Source of the DNA: Lichenostomus cassidix
Lineage: Eukaryota; Chordata; Aves; Passeriformes; Meliphagidae
Length of the DNA stretch: 64,000 nucleotides
Direction: 5' to 3'
NCBI GenBank assembly: GCA_008360975.2
Contig: CM039184.1
Location: forward strand, 38,427,797-38,491,796
The notes under the pieces are model-generated. The model was not told the origin of the DNA. It saw only the letters and a program-made list of their open reading frames with translations, and searched no databases. This document shows positions 23,886 through 37,100 of this stretch, piece by piece (the stretch's first letter is position 1; each line of letters starts with the position of its first letter). A program made the position numbers and the translations under genes.

Positions 23886-26450
23886 GAAGTGCTTTGAGTA
23901 GTGCAAAATCAAGAAGTGACATCTCTAAAGCAATAAACAAGCATCTAAATAATGTACTAAACTTTTATGCTTCACAGAAGATACATGACAGCTTGCTTTT
24001 ATTACCATTATTATGGATGTTTATCTTAATATTGGTGAAGATTCAGCTCTGTTTTTTGACAGGCTTTTCAAGAATGGACAAAGAGCAAAGCTGAGATTTT
24101 TCTGCTTCCTAGAGAGTTTAAACAGAAGAAAGAAGAAACATGATGGGTTTTAATGTTTCTTCTAATTTTTGTTTTTACTGCCTAATATTGAGTAATGTCT
24201 TCTTTGATTATTTTGTCATGCGGAGCCTGAGTAACCTAATGACTGTTTAGTTAAAATTAAAAATACAGTAAAGTAAAAAAAAAAAGTAAAATCAGCTCCT
24301 TCCAGAATTAGCAAGATTTGGGCTTTCTTACTGAAAGACTGCTGATCAGCACACCTTCAGGATTTTTCTCAGTGACTGAGAACACTGGCAATGTAATCTA
24401 ACACCACCCCAGAGCTGTCAAGAAGGGGGAGCCAGCAGCACTGCTCCATGTCCATCTCCCTCACTGCACCTTATGCAGAGCCTGCAGCATGTCCTCTGTG
24501 TTAACACCTTGTGCAGGTAAACCTGGGGGCCCCACAGCTCTGGGAGCTGTCAGGTCTGTGGTAGGTAACTGGAGAGCACGGGGCAGGAACTGGGACCTGG
24601 TTTTGCACCATGCAGCTGTAACTAGTCTCTCTGCAAAACAGCACAAGTACTTTAATGTAGTAATCTCTAGTTCAAGTCAAAGTCAAACCTTTCTTGGAAA
24701 TTGATTAAATAAAAAAGAGGGGAGAATCAGGTATAAAGGGAGCAATTATACTTTAAGTTAGACATTTGAGTGGGTTTAGATGGTTTGTTTCCAACATTCC
24801 TCTCCTTGTCTATTGATCAGCATCCCCTGGGATCAAGATACCTTCCTGAAAATCTGCTCTATTGCCTTCTCCATCTGAAAAATAAAGACATAGTTGTATT
24901 TCAGTGGATATCTCTATATAAGGAACTTTTCTCTGTATTCCACTGTCTCACACTCTATATCCTAGAAACCAAAAACTCAGTGAAGTGTGTTAAGAGTGGA
25001 ATAGTTCCCCACTGTTCTAAGGCACCTCAGATATAGACTTAGTCATTCCTGAGTTCCTGTTTCTTTCCTGTTTCCTGTATTTCAGACAGACCTTTAATAT
25101 CAACAGACCCACATAATTTTATTAATTCCTTTTCTGTCATGTTTTATGGTTTTATCACTGTACATTTTAACTGCCACTAAAATACTACTTTTGGCCACTC
25201 AGCCTGTCCTCATTCTCATCCCCTTCATGTTTCTGTCATCCTCACAAAGTGTCTTGGGATCCATTTAATCCTTTCTCACTTTTGTGAACTCTGTTTTGAA
25301 ATTCCACCAGTTCCCTTGTGCCATCTCCATTCTTCAAGTGCCTTAGAGAAAGATTTTCCCTCATGCTGTCCTTAATCCTTGCCCTCTGTCTTCTCCTGTA
25401 TGTAAAGGTCACCTGATTGTCTACCTGCATTTTTTTCCAGTAAAGACCAAGAAATACACAAGACCCCATGACTGAGGAAGATCATTCAACTTTTATGACT
25501 TCCAGCAGCAATATTTGTGACCTTGACATGAATTTATTGGCATTTACTGTGGATGTTACAAATACAGTATTTGATTCTCCTTTCAATTACACCTATTTTA
25601 ATATCATTCCATTTGGTTCAGTCGAGTTATTCTTAAATTAGGAATATAATTGAGTGGTTAATTGAACTAGGAGGTCAAAATTTGGATTTATCTCCCTCCA
25701 ATCCTTTGTAATAAAAGATGGACTATTCCCAGGGAGAAGTGAAATCGAATAAATGTTACAGCGTGGCAATAGTTTTTTCTAAATATCTATTTCTAAAACT
25801 TGATTGCAAGGCTATTGTCTGTATGTATTTCTTTCACCTCTTAGTTCTGTCCTTTCTGTTGACATAAATCCTGGATCTATTATGAGAATTTTTAAATGCT
25901 GGGGAGAGCATATATTCGTTTTGTTGAGGACATTTTCTGTGGGTAGATAGGAGAAGAGAAAGGGAACTGTGATCCATATAGTCGAGCAAAACCTAATTAA
26001 TATATTTAGACTGCAAAAGGAAATTCATCTGTCATCTGCCCGTGCATCTTGTTTCCTTCTCATGCTTCTGCCCACATTAGTCCCACATAGAAGCTGAAAG
26101 ATAAAAATTAAAATCTCAAATAGCCTAAAATGGAAAAATGGTTTCCGGAGTGTGTGCAATAGGAGCAACTTTATACTGTAAGTCCTTGGATTTGTATTTT
26201 CCAAGACAAAAACTTGATGCTGATTAACAAAGATTTTTTCATATCTCATTTTCTGCCTGTAATATGTCATGAAATAAATTTTTTTCGAAATACCTATTTT
26301 TTTTTAATTCAATCAACTGGACCAATCATGATGTAAGTGCAAACAACAAAAATTGTATTAGAATCAATGGAGACTTCAATTCTGATAATTTACAGGAAAA
26401 TATTGTTGTTTCTCCAATTTATAATAACTCAATATTTACTCAGATAATTA
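23886..26450. other. Unassigned non-coding DNA
   Basis: No gene recognised. About 24,400-24,620 is GC-richer and has a small exon-like string ending in CAG|GTAAAC at about 24,518, plus a 7-bp hairpin (acagctc/gagctgt, 24,534-24,550). Neither is convincing. Pyrimidine-rich sequence at 25,050-25,440 gives a chance minus-strand frame. Confidence 0.55.
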
Positions 26451-26482
26451 TTTACTTACAATAAGCTTTTACTTACAATAAG
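26451..26482. repeat. Exact 15-base direct repeat, 17-base period
   Basis: tttacttacaataag occurs at 26451-26465 and again at 26468-26482. A small tandem duplication. Confidence 0.85.
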
Positions 26483-26998
26483 TATTACCTAAGAATCCTA
26501 ATAGGATCTTATTTGAACGACTGCTTGATAGAAAAGGGGGTGGTTCATAAAAACACTTGATAAATAGAAAATAAATATGCAGCTATTAAATGAAAAAATA
26601 TAATAATACATATGTTACTGAGAGAGTGTGGGGGGAGAAAAAAAGGAAAATACAGTAAAAGCTGAAAATGGAATAGAGAAGAGATAAAATGATGGAAGTG
26701 TTCTTGAAGGCAACAGAAGAAGAGGGGAGGCTTAATAATAGACAGTCTGTTCCATTTTTGGCAAATTTGCCTGATATTGTTTTGAGAAATAAGATTTTTT
26801 TCAAACAAAACTTCTACTCAAATAATATAAAAGCATTTGGAGCAAATTAAAATCTGTTATTAAATGTCTGTTCCTTATGTGTTGCAAAAACACTGTCCTA
26901 TCCTACATGAATGTTCACTTTACTAACACGAAGACATAACTAATACTAGTGAAGTAGTTCAGTAATAGGAAATATGTTGTGACCTGCATGCATCTGTG
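26483..26998. other. Unassigned AT-rich DNA
   Basis: Nothing recognised. Two overlapping minus-strand frames (26,545-26,808) are Phe/Leu/Ser-rich, as expected from A/G-rich sequence read in reverse. Confidence 0.6.
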
Positions 26999-27113
26999 TC
27001 CTCAGGTAAAAATGTGTTTGGATATGGACTAAAAAGCAAAACTAACTGGTCCTAGGTGAAGTGTGCTTGGATATAGACTGAAAAGCAAAACTAAGTGTCC
27101 TAGATAAATTTGG
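26999..27113. repeat. Diverged tandem duplication, about 50-base unit
   Basis: Unit 1 (26999-27049) and unit 2 (27050-27097) share the core ttggatatggactaaaaagc / ttggatatagactgaaaagc and continue caaaactaa. A third copy begins at 27098 (tcctagataaatttgg) and breaks off. Two and a third copies with indels suggest an old local duplication. Confidence 0.8.
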
Positions 27114-27717
27114 AATTAAACACTTTGAATGCAAATATAACATATGAATCATAACTCGAAAAGAAATAATTCCTACTGAGAATCGGAAGTAATCATTTTT
27201 TCTGTTAAGAGTCACCTTAAAATTTAGTATTCCTAGAACTAGATTTTTTACATTGTCAAACATTCTGGTTTCATGCAAATCTTGGAGTCTACTCTGCTCT
27301 AGGTTGTACTGTGGCTTTCAGGTGCACATATTGTGAGATAAATCTATAAAGCAATGACCCATAGGTCATGAAAAATGTAGTACATTTGTTATATCTAAAA
27401 AGTATTGCCTTTAAGTTATCTGTTACCAATATTGTAATGAGCTTTAAAATCAGGTTAAAACACCACAACCTTTAGATATTTTTGGCATTCAAATGTTCTA
27501 ACATTTCCTTGTTTGTTGTGTTTTGGCTGTGCTTTTTTAAACAAAAGCAACAGATGTCCATTCCTTAGACATTTAAAAGTTAACTGTAAGAAGTTCACAT
27601 AATTTTACAATAAGGATCAAATTACAGGACAGTAACTTCACCTACAGTACTACAAAAACTTAATTGTAAGACTTCTTTACTTGATTTATGTGATTCAGAG
27701 ATGGCCAAGTGAAAGTC
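27114..27717. other. Unassigned AT-rich DNA
   Basis: No gene or repeat family recognised. Confidence 0.6.
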
Positions 27718-27764
27718 AATAGCCAGCAGCTATATTTGGTAAATAGCCAGCAGCTGTATTTGAC
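27718..27764. repeat. Two-copy tandem repeat, 24-base unit
   Basis: aatagccagcagctatattt (from 27718) repeats at 27742 as aatagccagcagctgtattt, a single difference across the unit. A recent or constrained local duplication. Confidence 0.85.
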
Positions 27765-30700
27765 TATGGTGTCGTTTTGGAACTAACACACAGAAATTTT
27801 AGTCCACAGTTACTTAAAACTCTCTGCTACAAGATCCATCAGTGAGCATCACCTTAGTTGTAATGTCTTCTCATATCTGAGCCAAAAAAAAAGCGGTATA
27901 TTTTGTCTAATTTTACTTTTTTTCTTTTTTGGTAGCCTGTCCTCTTAAGTAAGTCCAGCACATTGCTGACAACAGGCTAGGATTTCCAAAGAGTCTGGGA
28001 GTTCTTTGAGATACATTTCTACCCAATTCAATAATTTATTTTGTACATAATGATGCTCTAACTTAATAGGCATGTGAACAGACAGAAGAGCCAAAATAAA
28101 TGTATTGCCCCATTAGTGCTACTGGGTCAATTACTAATTCACAAATATTGAAACTAGCACTGCTAGAGATAAATTAATCTCTCATAATTTAGTAATGCTA
28201 ATCACAGTAGCAGTGAAGACCTGCAGCTATTGGTGGTAGAGCAATGTGAATTTTAGTACCGAAATGTAAAGTCAATAACGTTTTTTTTCTCTGCATTGCA
28301 CAATGTTACATTGTTAAATACTACTTTGGTTAATCTTCATTATTTTGCATCTCTTCTGCTATCTTATCTTCTCACAAATCTTTAGGTCAAACTCTTCCAG
28401 CAGACAACCCTATTCAGTTAAAGTCATGGGTGGTTTTGTAGTTGAATGCCAGAGAGATTTCAAGGTTTTATTTTACCCATTCTGTATTCCCAAATGGCAA
28501 AATATTAATGTGAATTGGTGTCATTTAGTCATTCATCAGCTTCTCTGAATTAAATTCTTTATTAAACAGAGAGGTTGCTTCATATGGGAAAATTGTGTCG
28601 TAGCAGGTTCTTATGATAATATTTAGTAAATTCTGGTACATTTAAAACATGAGACAGAAATTGGTTTTCTACTCATCCATAAAAGGCTAATGAAAGTGAA
28701 CAAATTTTGAGAAGGCAAAAATCAGTGTCTTAATAACCTGCACTTCCCTAGCTGATAAAATGCCTTATTTTGAACATAGTGGAAATGACCCTCAAAGTCC
28801 AAACTTCTACTAAGAAGTTTCATTAAAGTACATAAATTATAACAACTGTCAGAGATGGCATTAAGTATTCAATAAAAGTAGACTTAACACAATTAATAGC
28901 AATTAAAATTATACTTTTATGATGTCAGCCACCAGCACTGTAAAGACATAATTGCCTGTAAGGAGTTCTCTACCATATTTATCCTCTAAAACTGTCCAAT
29001 TTATATGAAAAATGCCAAAAACATATCCCAAATGGGTACCATTATCTTCTTGGATTTTTAAAAGTGATCTGTCTTTATCCAGCCTGTGCACATTAAGCTA
29101 ATTTACTTTAATTAGTTTTTTTTCTCATTGTCTTAATAGGCATGTTGATAAGGTTTTATTGGGGAGGGGGAAGGGGCACTGTTGGTTGGTTCTTTTTCTT
29201 TTCCTGACAACAGATGTTAAACTTCATTCCTTAACTATCTTTAAGAAACTACTACCTGGAATCCTGCACTTCTGTTTTCCCTGTTCATATTGTCCCTCTT
29301 CTCTTTGTCAGATACAAACTTACTGAATTATAAAATGTTAAGTATTTTTTAGAAATGTAAAGCAATGGTACTTTGGCTGATTAACTGGTAATTAAATGAG
29401 ACAGAATGACATCGTAAGCTGTGCTGTGAAAAGAAAGTTTACTCTGGACCTAACAAATTAATTACTTCCTAGAACAGTTCCTTGTGTCTCTCACATCCAA
29501 ACAATAGCATATTGGTGAAATAATGCCAGAGTCTTCAAGTGATATTAACAAAGTACAAGAGTGTCTGACTTTAAGATCTAGGCTCAGCCTTCTAATTTAA
29601 ATACCAAGTTAAGTGCTTACACCTCCTAGTGTAATTGGGAGAACCTGTGTAATTGATGGCAAGGGGGAAGCTCCTCATTTAGGCCATTGGAATTACCCCT
29701 GGAGATTTATAAATCACTCTACTGACTGTTCAATTGAGTTTCTGGGGTGTCATTGCTGATCTGCCTGCACTCTGTATGTGTGAAGTTAAACAGAGGCTCT
29801 TTCTCACTGTCTTCAGAAATGTTGTTTATTGATCTGATGAAGTTTGCAAAGGTATGTCCAGTGTTTTGACAGCATTCATCTGGGGCTATTTTTTTTCTGT
29901 CAATTTTCTTATACAAAATGTGCAAAGCCAAAACATTAGCATAGTTTTAGCAGATTAGACTGTGATTTTCTCCTTGTTTGTCCAACTACATTTAAGGTTC
30001 AATATGTAATGCAATACACAAAAGACAAATTGATGTCTAATTTATGTTACTGGATGGAGAGTTCAATTTTAAACCAGCATCATCATGCAGTCTAAGAACC
30101 AATAAACCATAAAGAATGCTCAGAAGAGGATTTCATACAAATTTATGACAGTGAAAATAGCCATGTATTATTCTAAAGTTGTACAAATATGGAGAGTTTT
30201 AAAGGTATCTGGAATTCTTTAGAAATTAAAACTTTGCTTTTGGTAGTAATTCCCCAGAAAAGCACAAAAGTTAGTGATAAATAAATAGTAAGCACTGCAG
30301 AATCAATCTCTGATTCAGAGGATTCAATTGAAAATAAGAAACTTCAAATTCATTTTGGATACCATTAAAATAATTTGGTCTCACTTCTCATTCTTAAGCA
30401 TTTACTTGCAGAATGCCAGAGAATGTTACCTATTTTTAAAGTAGTTTATCAGTTATGCCTTATGATATCAAGTTTATATATAAAGTCTAAAATTATTTTA
30501 CAGTTATGGAATGAAATTATGTTCAAAGTAAAGAATTTGGGGTAGCTAAAGTATATTTGCATAAAGCAAATCAAGAAGAGTACAGTAGTTATTTTTTTAA
30601 TCCGTTAGTGTATTAGCAACTTTGTATTACATCACATAAACTCAATCATTCATAATTCATCCAGAGTATTTTCTTTCATTGAGTCTATACCTTCTGCTAC

Positions 30701-32394
30701 AGGAAAGAAGTTGATTAGGTTTCAGACTACTGCATTACAAATCTATCCCACATGTGATTTTTCAGAATGAGTTTTTTGCTTTGCTATCCCAAGCTGAACT
30801 TTACTAGGCAAATTTGTCTTCTTCTTGGAGAAAAAGACCAAAATTAATTGTATTGAGAAGACTCAATATCTTGTTGACCAACATAACAAAATATAAATGT
30901 TGAATCAGAGACACATTTCATACTGTTATATTAATAATAAAATCAACAAGACTTCAACTGGTAATTTCATGGCTGAACTCCTTTCTTTCAAATGAAATTG
31001 CAGTTGAAGAATTGTTAAAATGAAGGTGAAAAAAATTACTAGGTAACAAGAGATGGGAAGAGAAAAAGTTGATAAAATAACCCTTAAGTGTAAGACTGAC
31101 AGTTCAACTTGAAAAATTCAATTACAGTCTGAGGTTGTGCCATGGTATTGTGAAAAAATGTACATTCTTTACTCTAGAAGGTAAGATAAACACTTGCATT
31201 TGTCTATTCTTATTATAAATTAAAATAAGCCAAAGAAACAAAGTAGATGTCTGAAATTTTTTGGGCAAATGTGTGAAACTTTAACATATTTTTGATTTTA
31301 AGGCAACTTTTAGAGGAAAACTGTCTCATAGGAACATTCAATGTTGTTTATTAAAAACTTCCTTGAAAATTTAATTCATTACAGCCTTGAGAACTAGAAG
31401 GTTATAGCTTGTTATTGGGGATTTTTTGCCAGCATTCAGGGCTTAATCACTTTCTGGTCCAAAAATTAAACTCCAGACACAACACTGTCTGAGGAAGGAG
31501 CTGAGCTTTCATCAGTAAATTGAGGTGTTCACTTCTGACTTTTGCTATGCTGAATTTGTATCTGAATTTGCAGAAATATCTCTCCAAAGTCACTATCAGT
31601 AGACGTTGCATAGGTAAGAGTATAAGAACAGAGCAAGTATGTACAGCCAATTCCACAAAATAACTCAGATTACTTGAGAGTAGCATCTGAGCCCTCTGCA
31701 GTTCTCACAAAAAGTTTTGTGGGAACTTTCACAAACTGTAAGTAACATGCAAATAACATACCAATTTTATGTTGTCTGCCTCTCAGTGGTGTGATTTGTA
31801 ATTCATTTAGGCTTCTTCTTCATCTAATATTTATCTAATAAAATCACTTGTCATAATGAAATTGACAATTGAAAGTGATGACATTCAAAAATGAATTGGC
31901 GTTAGAAAATAAGTCTTGGGATTTTCTTGTGAAAGCAAAAACATTTCAAGGCAAATGGCATAAGGAGCCATAAGTATTCCAGATGGTAAATTATTTTCTA
32001 TATTACATCCAGATTTATCTCTAAAAGATCAGCATTTTTTATACATTCATAAGATCTGCCTTGTCGTTAGATTTTCAGTATTGAAAAGTACTTCTTTCAG
32101 TGATGGAAGTCTGGTAGAACCTAACAAATATTTCTCATATCGGTGTACTAATTATATGAGCAAAGAGTTACTGGGCTATAGATGACATTGGAGATGGTAA
32201 TTTTGCACTTTAAAATCACAAAATATAAATAAATCAAATTATGAAAGTTTCAAGATTAAACAGAGAACTGAAAGCATAAATCAAAAAGATTGAGAATTTA
32301 TTAGCCTTTACTGTTTTATTAGGTTTTATTGTGTTACATCGAGGTGCCTGGTTGTCTTCAAATCAACTGTCATAACTGATTCTTCTCAGTTGTT
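27765..32394. other. Unassigned AT-rich DNA
   Basis: No gene recognised. Around 29,600-29,720 there is a cluster of homeodomain-type TAATTG/AATTA words in otherwise less repetitive sequence; it could be a conserved non-coding element, but that cannot be shown without comparison. Open frames of up to 79 codons have no domains. Confidence 0.55.
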
Positions 32395-32795
32395 CCCAGA
32401 TGTTAAGCTTCCAGTTCCTAACAGAAATGCTGTTTATATATAATCTTAAATTACTTATTGTTAAACTTAATCCCATTTCTATTATACCAGTCTTCAAGGT
32501 CATCCACTGTTTCCTGTGGAATCTAACAGTCATCTTTTGTATTGGAGCACCTCTGCTTACATTGTGTCATCAATAAATGTCATCAGCATGCTCCTGCTAT
32601 TTTTCCTAGTGAGACAACTAATGAAAATATTAAATCACATAACTGAAAAATCAGACTCTGAGAAACTCATCCATGTCTGGATTTCACCACTTCCATCAGC
32701 CTTCTTGCCTTCAGACAATTTTACCTATCCAACCTCCATTACAGTGAGCTCAGTTTATGTGGCATCCTATCAGTTTACTAATGGTGATGAATGAG
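32395..32795 (+). repeat. Possible ancient LINE 3'-region relic
   Basis: The segment containing tgtgtcatcaataaatgtca, then ctcctgctatttttcctagt and gaaaatattaaatcac resembles a widespread ancient amniote repeat tail I remember (order: tgtgtcatctgc..., ...aaaatattaaat...). The match is from memory and partial. A 92-codon frame (32,516-32,794) lies inside but looks incidental. Confidence 0.3.
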
Positions 32796-33973
32796 ACCTA
32801 CTAAATTTCCTATGTACAGAAAGAAAACAGGTATTTTATTAAAGAGAGGGACAGGTTAGTCTAGCAGGGTTTACTTTTAATGCATAAGATAGAAACACAT
32901 TGGGGAGAACAAGTAAGAGACTTCTAAAGAGCGCAATAAATATTTCTGGGCAATTCTTCCCTGTGTATACCCACCCACCACCTGGCAGGCAGTGGTTTGA
33001 AGTCCTGTTATATCCGAGGTCAGACTTGGTTTATGTTCAACAGGTGTTAATGAGTCCACTAGACCTTTTGAATTATTCATGGTTTTGCGGTGTGTCATCT
33101 TGTGATGGCGACTTGCACAATTAAATTATCTTTTTTTCTTTAGGAAATTATTGTGGTTGTTTGTTAGTACTTCCCTTGTAGTATTTGAATTGAAAGATCC
33201 ATATTCTAATGTCACAGTAATGAGAACTCACTCTATATTTTTATATAGGCCTTTATCATATCCTTCAATTATCTCTTTTTCAAGCTAATAAACTTTGGTC
33301 CATTCTAGCATCTTCTAATATGGAAGGACTTCAGAATCCTCCTATATTCTTCCTGCTTTTTTCGCTTCTTTCCAATCTTATGCCTTTATTTGAGGTGCAG
33401 TGATCAGAAATTCAGTGTTGAACATGAATATACAGTGGGTGGATTTAGCACATTAGAAAAAGTTTCCTGCTCTATTTTTTGGGTTGTTTGGGGTTTTTTT
33501 TCCCCTAATAATTTACAGTGTTCTAATGCTGCCTTTTTGACTGGGATTGCAAGCTGGTGCTTTCAGAGAACAAGTCACAATGAGTCCCATATTCTTTTTT
33601 TGAAGCAGAATTTAGAATTCACTGTTTTGAATGCATAGAAAGTGGTATTTATTCCCACATAGCCTTTATTGTATTTATTGACACCATTACACTCATTCTT
33701 CTTCTGTGTACAGAACAGCTTATCAGAGAGGACTTTTGAATTTTGAGGCCCCAGAGAAATCCCCAAAACCCTTTTTAATAAAGGAGGTCACAGCACAGTA
33801 ACAATGGACCTTTTAAAGTACCCTTAATTAGTAATGTTGAGTTGAAAATGGTAAATTGTAGTGATGTAGAATTGCTACCTTGACACTGCAATGCTATGCC
33901 ATTGAAATAAGCAATCTTTATGTCAATTCTTTATGAGAGGAAAAGAGAATATCTTTAAAAATCATCATGATAA
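32796..33973. other. Unassigned non-coding DNA
   Basis: No gene or repeat family recognised. A T/G/C-only run at about 33,474-33,506 is low complexity. Overlapping frames on both strands (32,877-33,124 and 33,390-33,766) are treated as chance. Confidence 0.6.
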
Positions 33974-34113
33974 GGAAGGACGTGTTCAAGGCCAGGTTGG
34001 ATGGTACCCTAAGCAACCTGATCTAGTGAGTGACATCCCTGCCCATGGCAGTGGGGGTTGGAACTAGTGTATCTTTGAGCTCCCTTCCAACCCAAACCAT
34101 TCTGTGATTATAT
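33974..34113 (+). mobile_element. CR1 LINE 3' end
   Basis: Contains gacgtgttcaaggccaggtt, then ctgcccatggcagtgggggt, tggaactag and tcccttccaacccaaaccat, ending attctgtgatta. This is the conserved C-terminal codons and 3' UTR of an avian CR1, with its terminal ATTCT(A/G)TGATT octamer-type end. Severely 5'-truncated, as most CR1 copies are. Low divergence compared with the copy at 1.0-2.1 kb suggests a younger insertion. No clear target-site duplication, which is usual for CR1. Confidence 0.93.
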
Positions 34114-37100
34114 AAAATATACCTGGGACCTGGACAGTTACATAAAATTTTTCCACATTACTATATAGCTGAATGAAAACTTGTCTAAAAATAAACAGCA
34201 AGGAGTATTCAACTAAATTGTATTCATTTTGATCCAATTTCTCTTCACTCTTCTTTCTAGTGTCACCTATTTCCTAAACACCAGTTTTCAGACTGCAAGT
34301 GCTGTGAGGTACTATTGCCTTTTTAGAGGTTTTGTGTGGGTTTTAAATTTGGTGTAGCATTTTCAGGACTTCTTTGTTAGTCCTACATATTATTATGTAG
34401 TTATGCCTATGCAGTTGATTCAGATTAGTGGTAAAACTTTCATTAATATCAATGGAAAAGCAAACTGATAATGTATATAAAGCCATGTTATCTTTCAACA
34501 TGCAAAAATGCAATTAAATGCCATGCCATTTATGCCATGGCACATTAGTTATGTTGTCTTTTGAAGATACCACAAATCTAAATGCATATAAAAGAATCAT
34601 ACAGAAATCAAGCTCTATTTCTTCAAATGCTCTTACTTCTTTTTGGTAAGACTGAAAAATAAAGATCAGAAAACCAGCTAAATTGTCTACCTTTAGTTAC
34701 AGAAATCTTTATCTTACCTGTAGGAAGAGATATATAAGGTATATGAGATCTTCTAATGGCACTTTATTGTATCCATGACAATTAGTTCAGTGATGATGAA
34801 GGACTTCAATTTTGTTTAGTAGAGATTGCTTCACTGACTGTAATTTCTTTGTTGGCAATGTATTTTCTGTATACCTCTGTGCAAAGACACTTGTATTAGG
34901 TTTCAAACTCTGTATGTACACATAAGAGGAAATCTTGTCTAAAAATCCTTTGAAACATCATTGTTTTCCCACGTTCCAGGTGAACATGTTCATTTATGCC
35001 TGCATTAATTAAATCTATATTGGAAAAAGGTTAATCAGACTTTTTTTTACAGGAAACATTATTTTCTTTAACAATTTCAGGCCAATAAAAAGACGTAAAT
35101 TAGATATAGTCTGTGAGAATTTTTGCAGAATAGATGTATTTTGCACTGAGAAAAACACTATACTTTTGCCTTCTTTTTTGTTGGTATTTTACTCATGATA
35201 ATGTGTTTTGCCCTGGAGATGTACACAAGGTATATATGCCATTAGGAGAATGGAAATTCTGCCAGTAAAAATCATAATTCATAAACAGAAGCATTAGTAC
35301 TTTGGTGTAAACAATGAAAGTTGGTCTTTGGAGCTTCTGTCACTGCAAACTGCAGGAGGAAGGTGAAGACTGCAGCCTGCCTAATGTGGCAGCGAATGTT
35401 GATTTTTGCATGTAATGTTGTTTTCTGATGAATCACACACATGCATAGCTTGCTGTCAGTTTGCTCTAATTATTGTAGATCATCTTCATGATCTGCCACT
35501 TGCAACCTAATATATTATGATAGTTGAAGTAATATGTTCTGGTTATAATTGGTTGCCCACTATTGATATGGGTAATAGATCTCTCCTGTGAAATACAAAC
35601 AGTAACTAGACGCACAGCATGCAGGTGAGTTAAGTACCTACACTACCTAGGAATCAGCAGGTATTCTTCATGACTTAGTCTCCAGACATATTTTTTCTGG
35701 AAGCTCAGCATATCTCTAATTGCAATTATATTTTGTGTCCATCTTGTCTCAGATCTTATAAAAAGGGGTTTCTGGGAATAAATATTTAAGTCTGAAAGTA
35801 AAAAGCAATACCAAGCACTTTTCTGCAGACTGGGAGAAATATAACTGGCACAGATGTCTTCACAGAATTCCAATTTATATTAGTAGTGTTGGTCTCAAGG
35901 ATAACAAAAAGAAAGATAAAGAAGATCAAATCTTTAACCTGGAAACTGTGAGCTGTATTTTGACCTGGCAGGTCTTCATATTACACATTTCGTTCAGTGT
36001 AATCAATAGCATTAATAAATCAGTGCATTGGCTGAATTCTGAAAGGATTGTATCTCTCATACAATTAATTGATTTTTGTGTTCTCCATGTGAACACAGAA
36101 ACACCATAGATAAGTGCACAGTTGGTGTAATATTGACTTTTTTTTCATGATATTTAGTCACTAAGTGTCCAAGGTTGACAAGGGCAGTTACATTCCACCA
36201 TTTTCTATCAGTAATCGTATTTGCCTAGAGCATTAGTTTCCCCCAAAGCACTTCTTGGATTTAAAGGCCTACCCTCTTTTACATGTTTTATTCAAAACTT
36301 CCAAAATAATCTGGAGACAAAATTTACATTCTTACAAAGAACTATTAGAAAGTTTGATTTTAAAAAATGTATGCTTGAGGCATATGTTTGTGGTTCAGCA
36401 TAAGCTTTTTAAATACCTCACTTGGTTTCTTTCAGTAAATCCAGTTATAGGTGTTTAAGAGCAAACCATCAAAACCTTTAAAGGCTTAGCCCCTCTTTCT
36501 CACCTCACTGATTTACACCTTCCTAAAAAGACTTCAAAAATAACAAGAAGCGCAAAGGACATTGCATCCAAAACCACACACAGGTTTAGCCTAGGGTGGT
36601 TATCTTTAGGTTCAGTGAACAAGGTCTCCTTTGACTTTGCATATTTCGAAACTTACTTAGACTTGGATATTGTTTTGTGACATCCATTGCAAAAGCAATG
36701 GAAAAATAATAAAGAATAAATTACATTCTATTGTATTCTATTAATTTTTATTTGAGGCTTATATGTTACTTCTAAAATATATGACAGCAGTTCTTACTGA
36801 ATTTTCTGCTCTAATTACAATTTACCTAATATTAACCTGATCACCTACCAGACAGCGGTTAGATTTCTGCATAACTTGCCAAGTTGGTAGAAATATGACA
36901 TTATACAAGTTAAATTATTTGAAGGAAATTTGTAGTTCATTACAATTTATAAGTTCAGTAGAAATAGTTAAGTAGGTGTCATACATATAATACATAGACA
37001 AAGCATGATAGAGAAATTATAGAACTTGTGAATTTGGAATGGAAGAAGAGAGTTCCACATTTTAGAATTACTCTCAAGAATCAGAATTAATTACTGTATG

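Noticed and set aside
24481..24518. 38-base exon-like string ending CAG|GTAAAC
   Set aside because: Not in a convincing frame, with a moderate acceptor only; typical decoy in GC-richer DNA.
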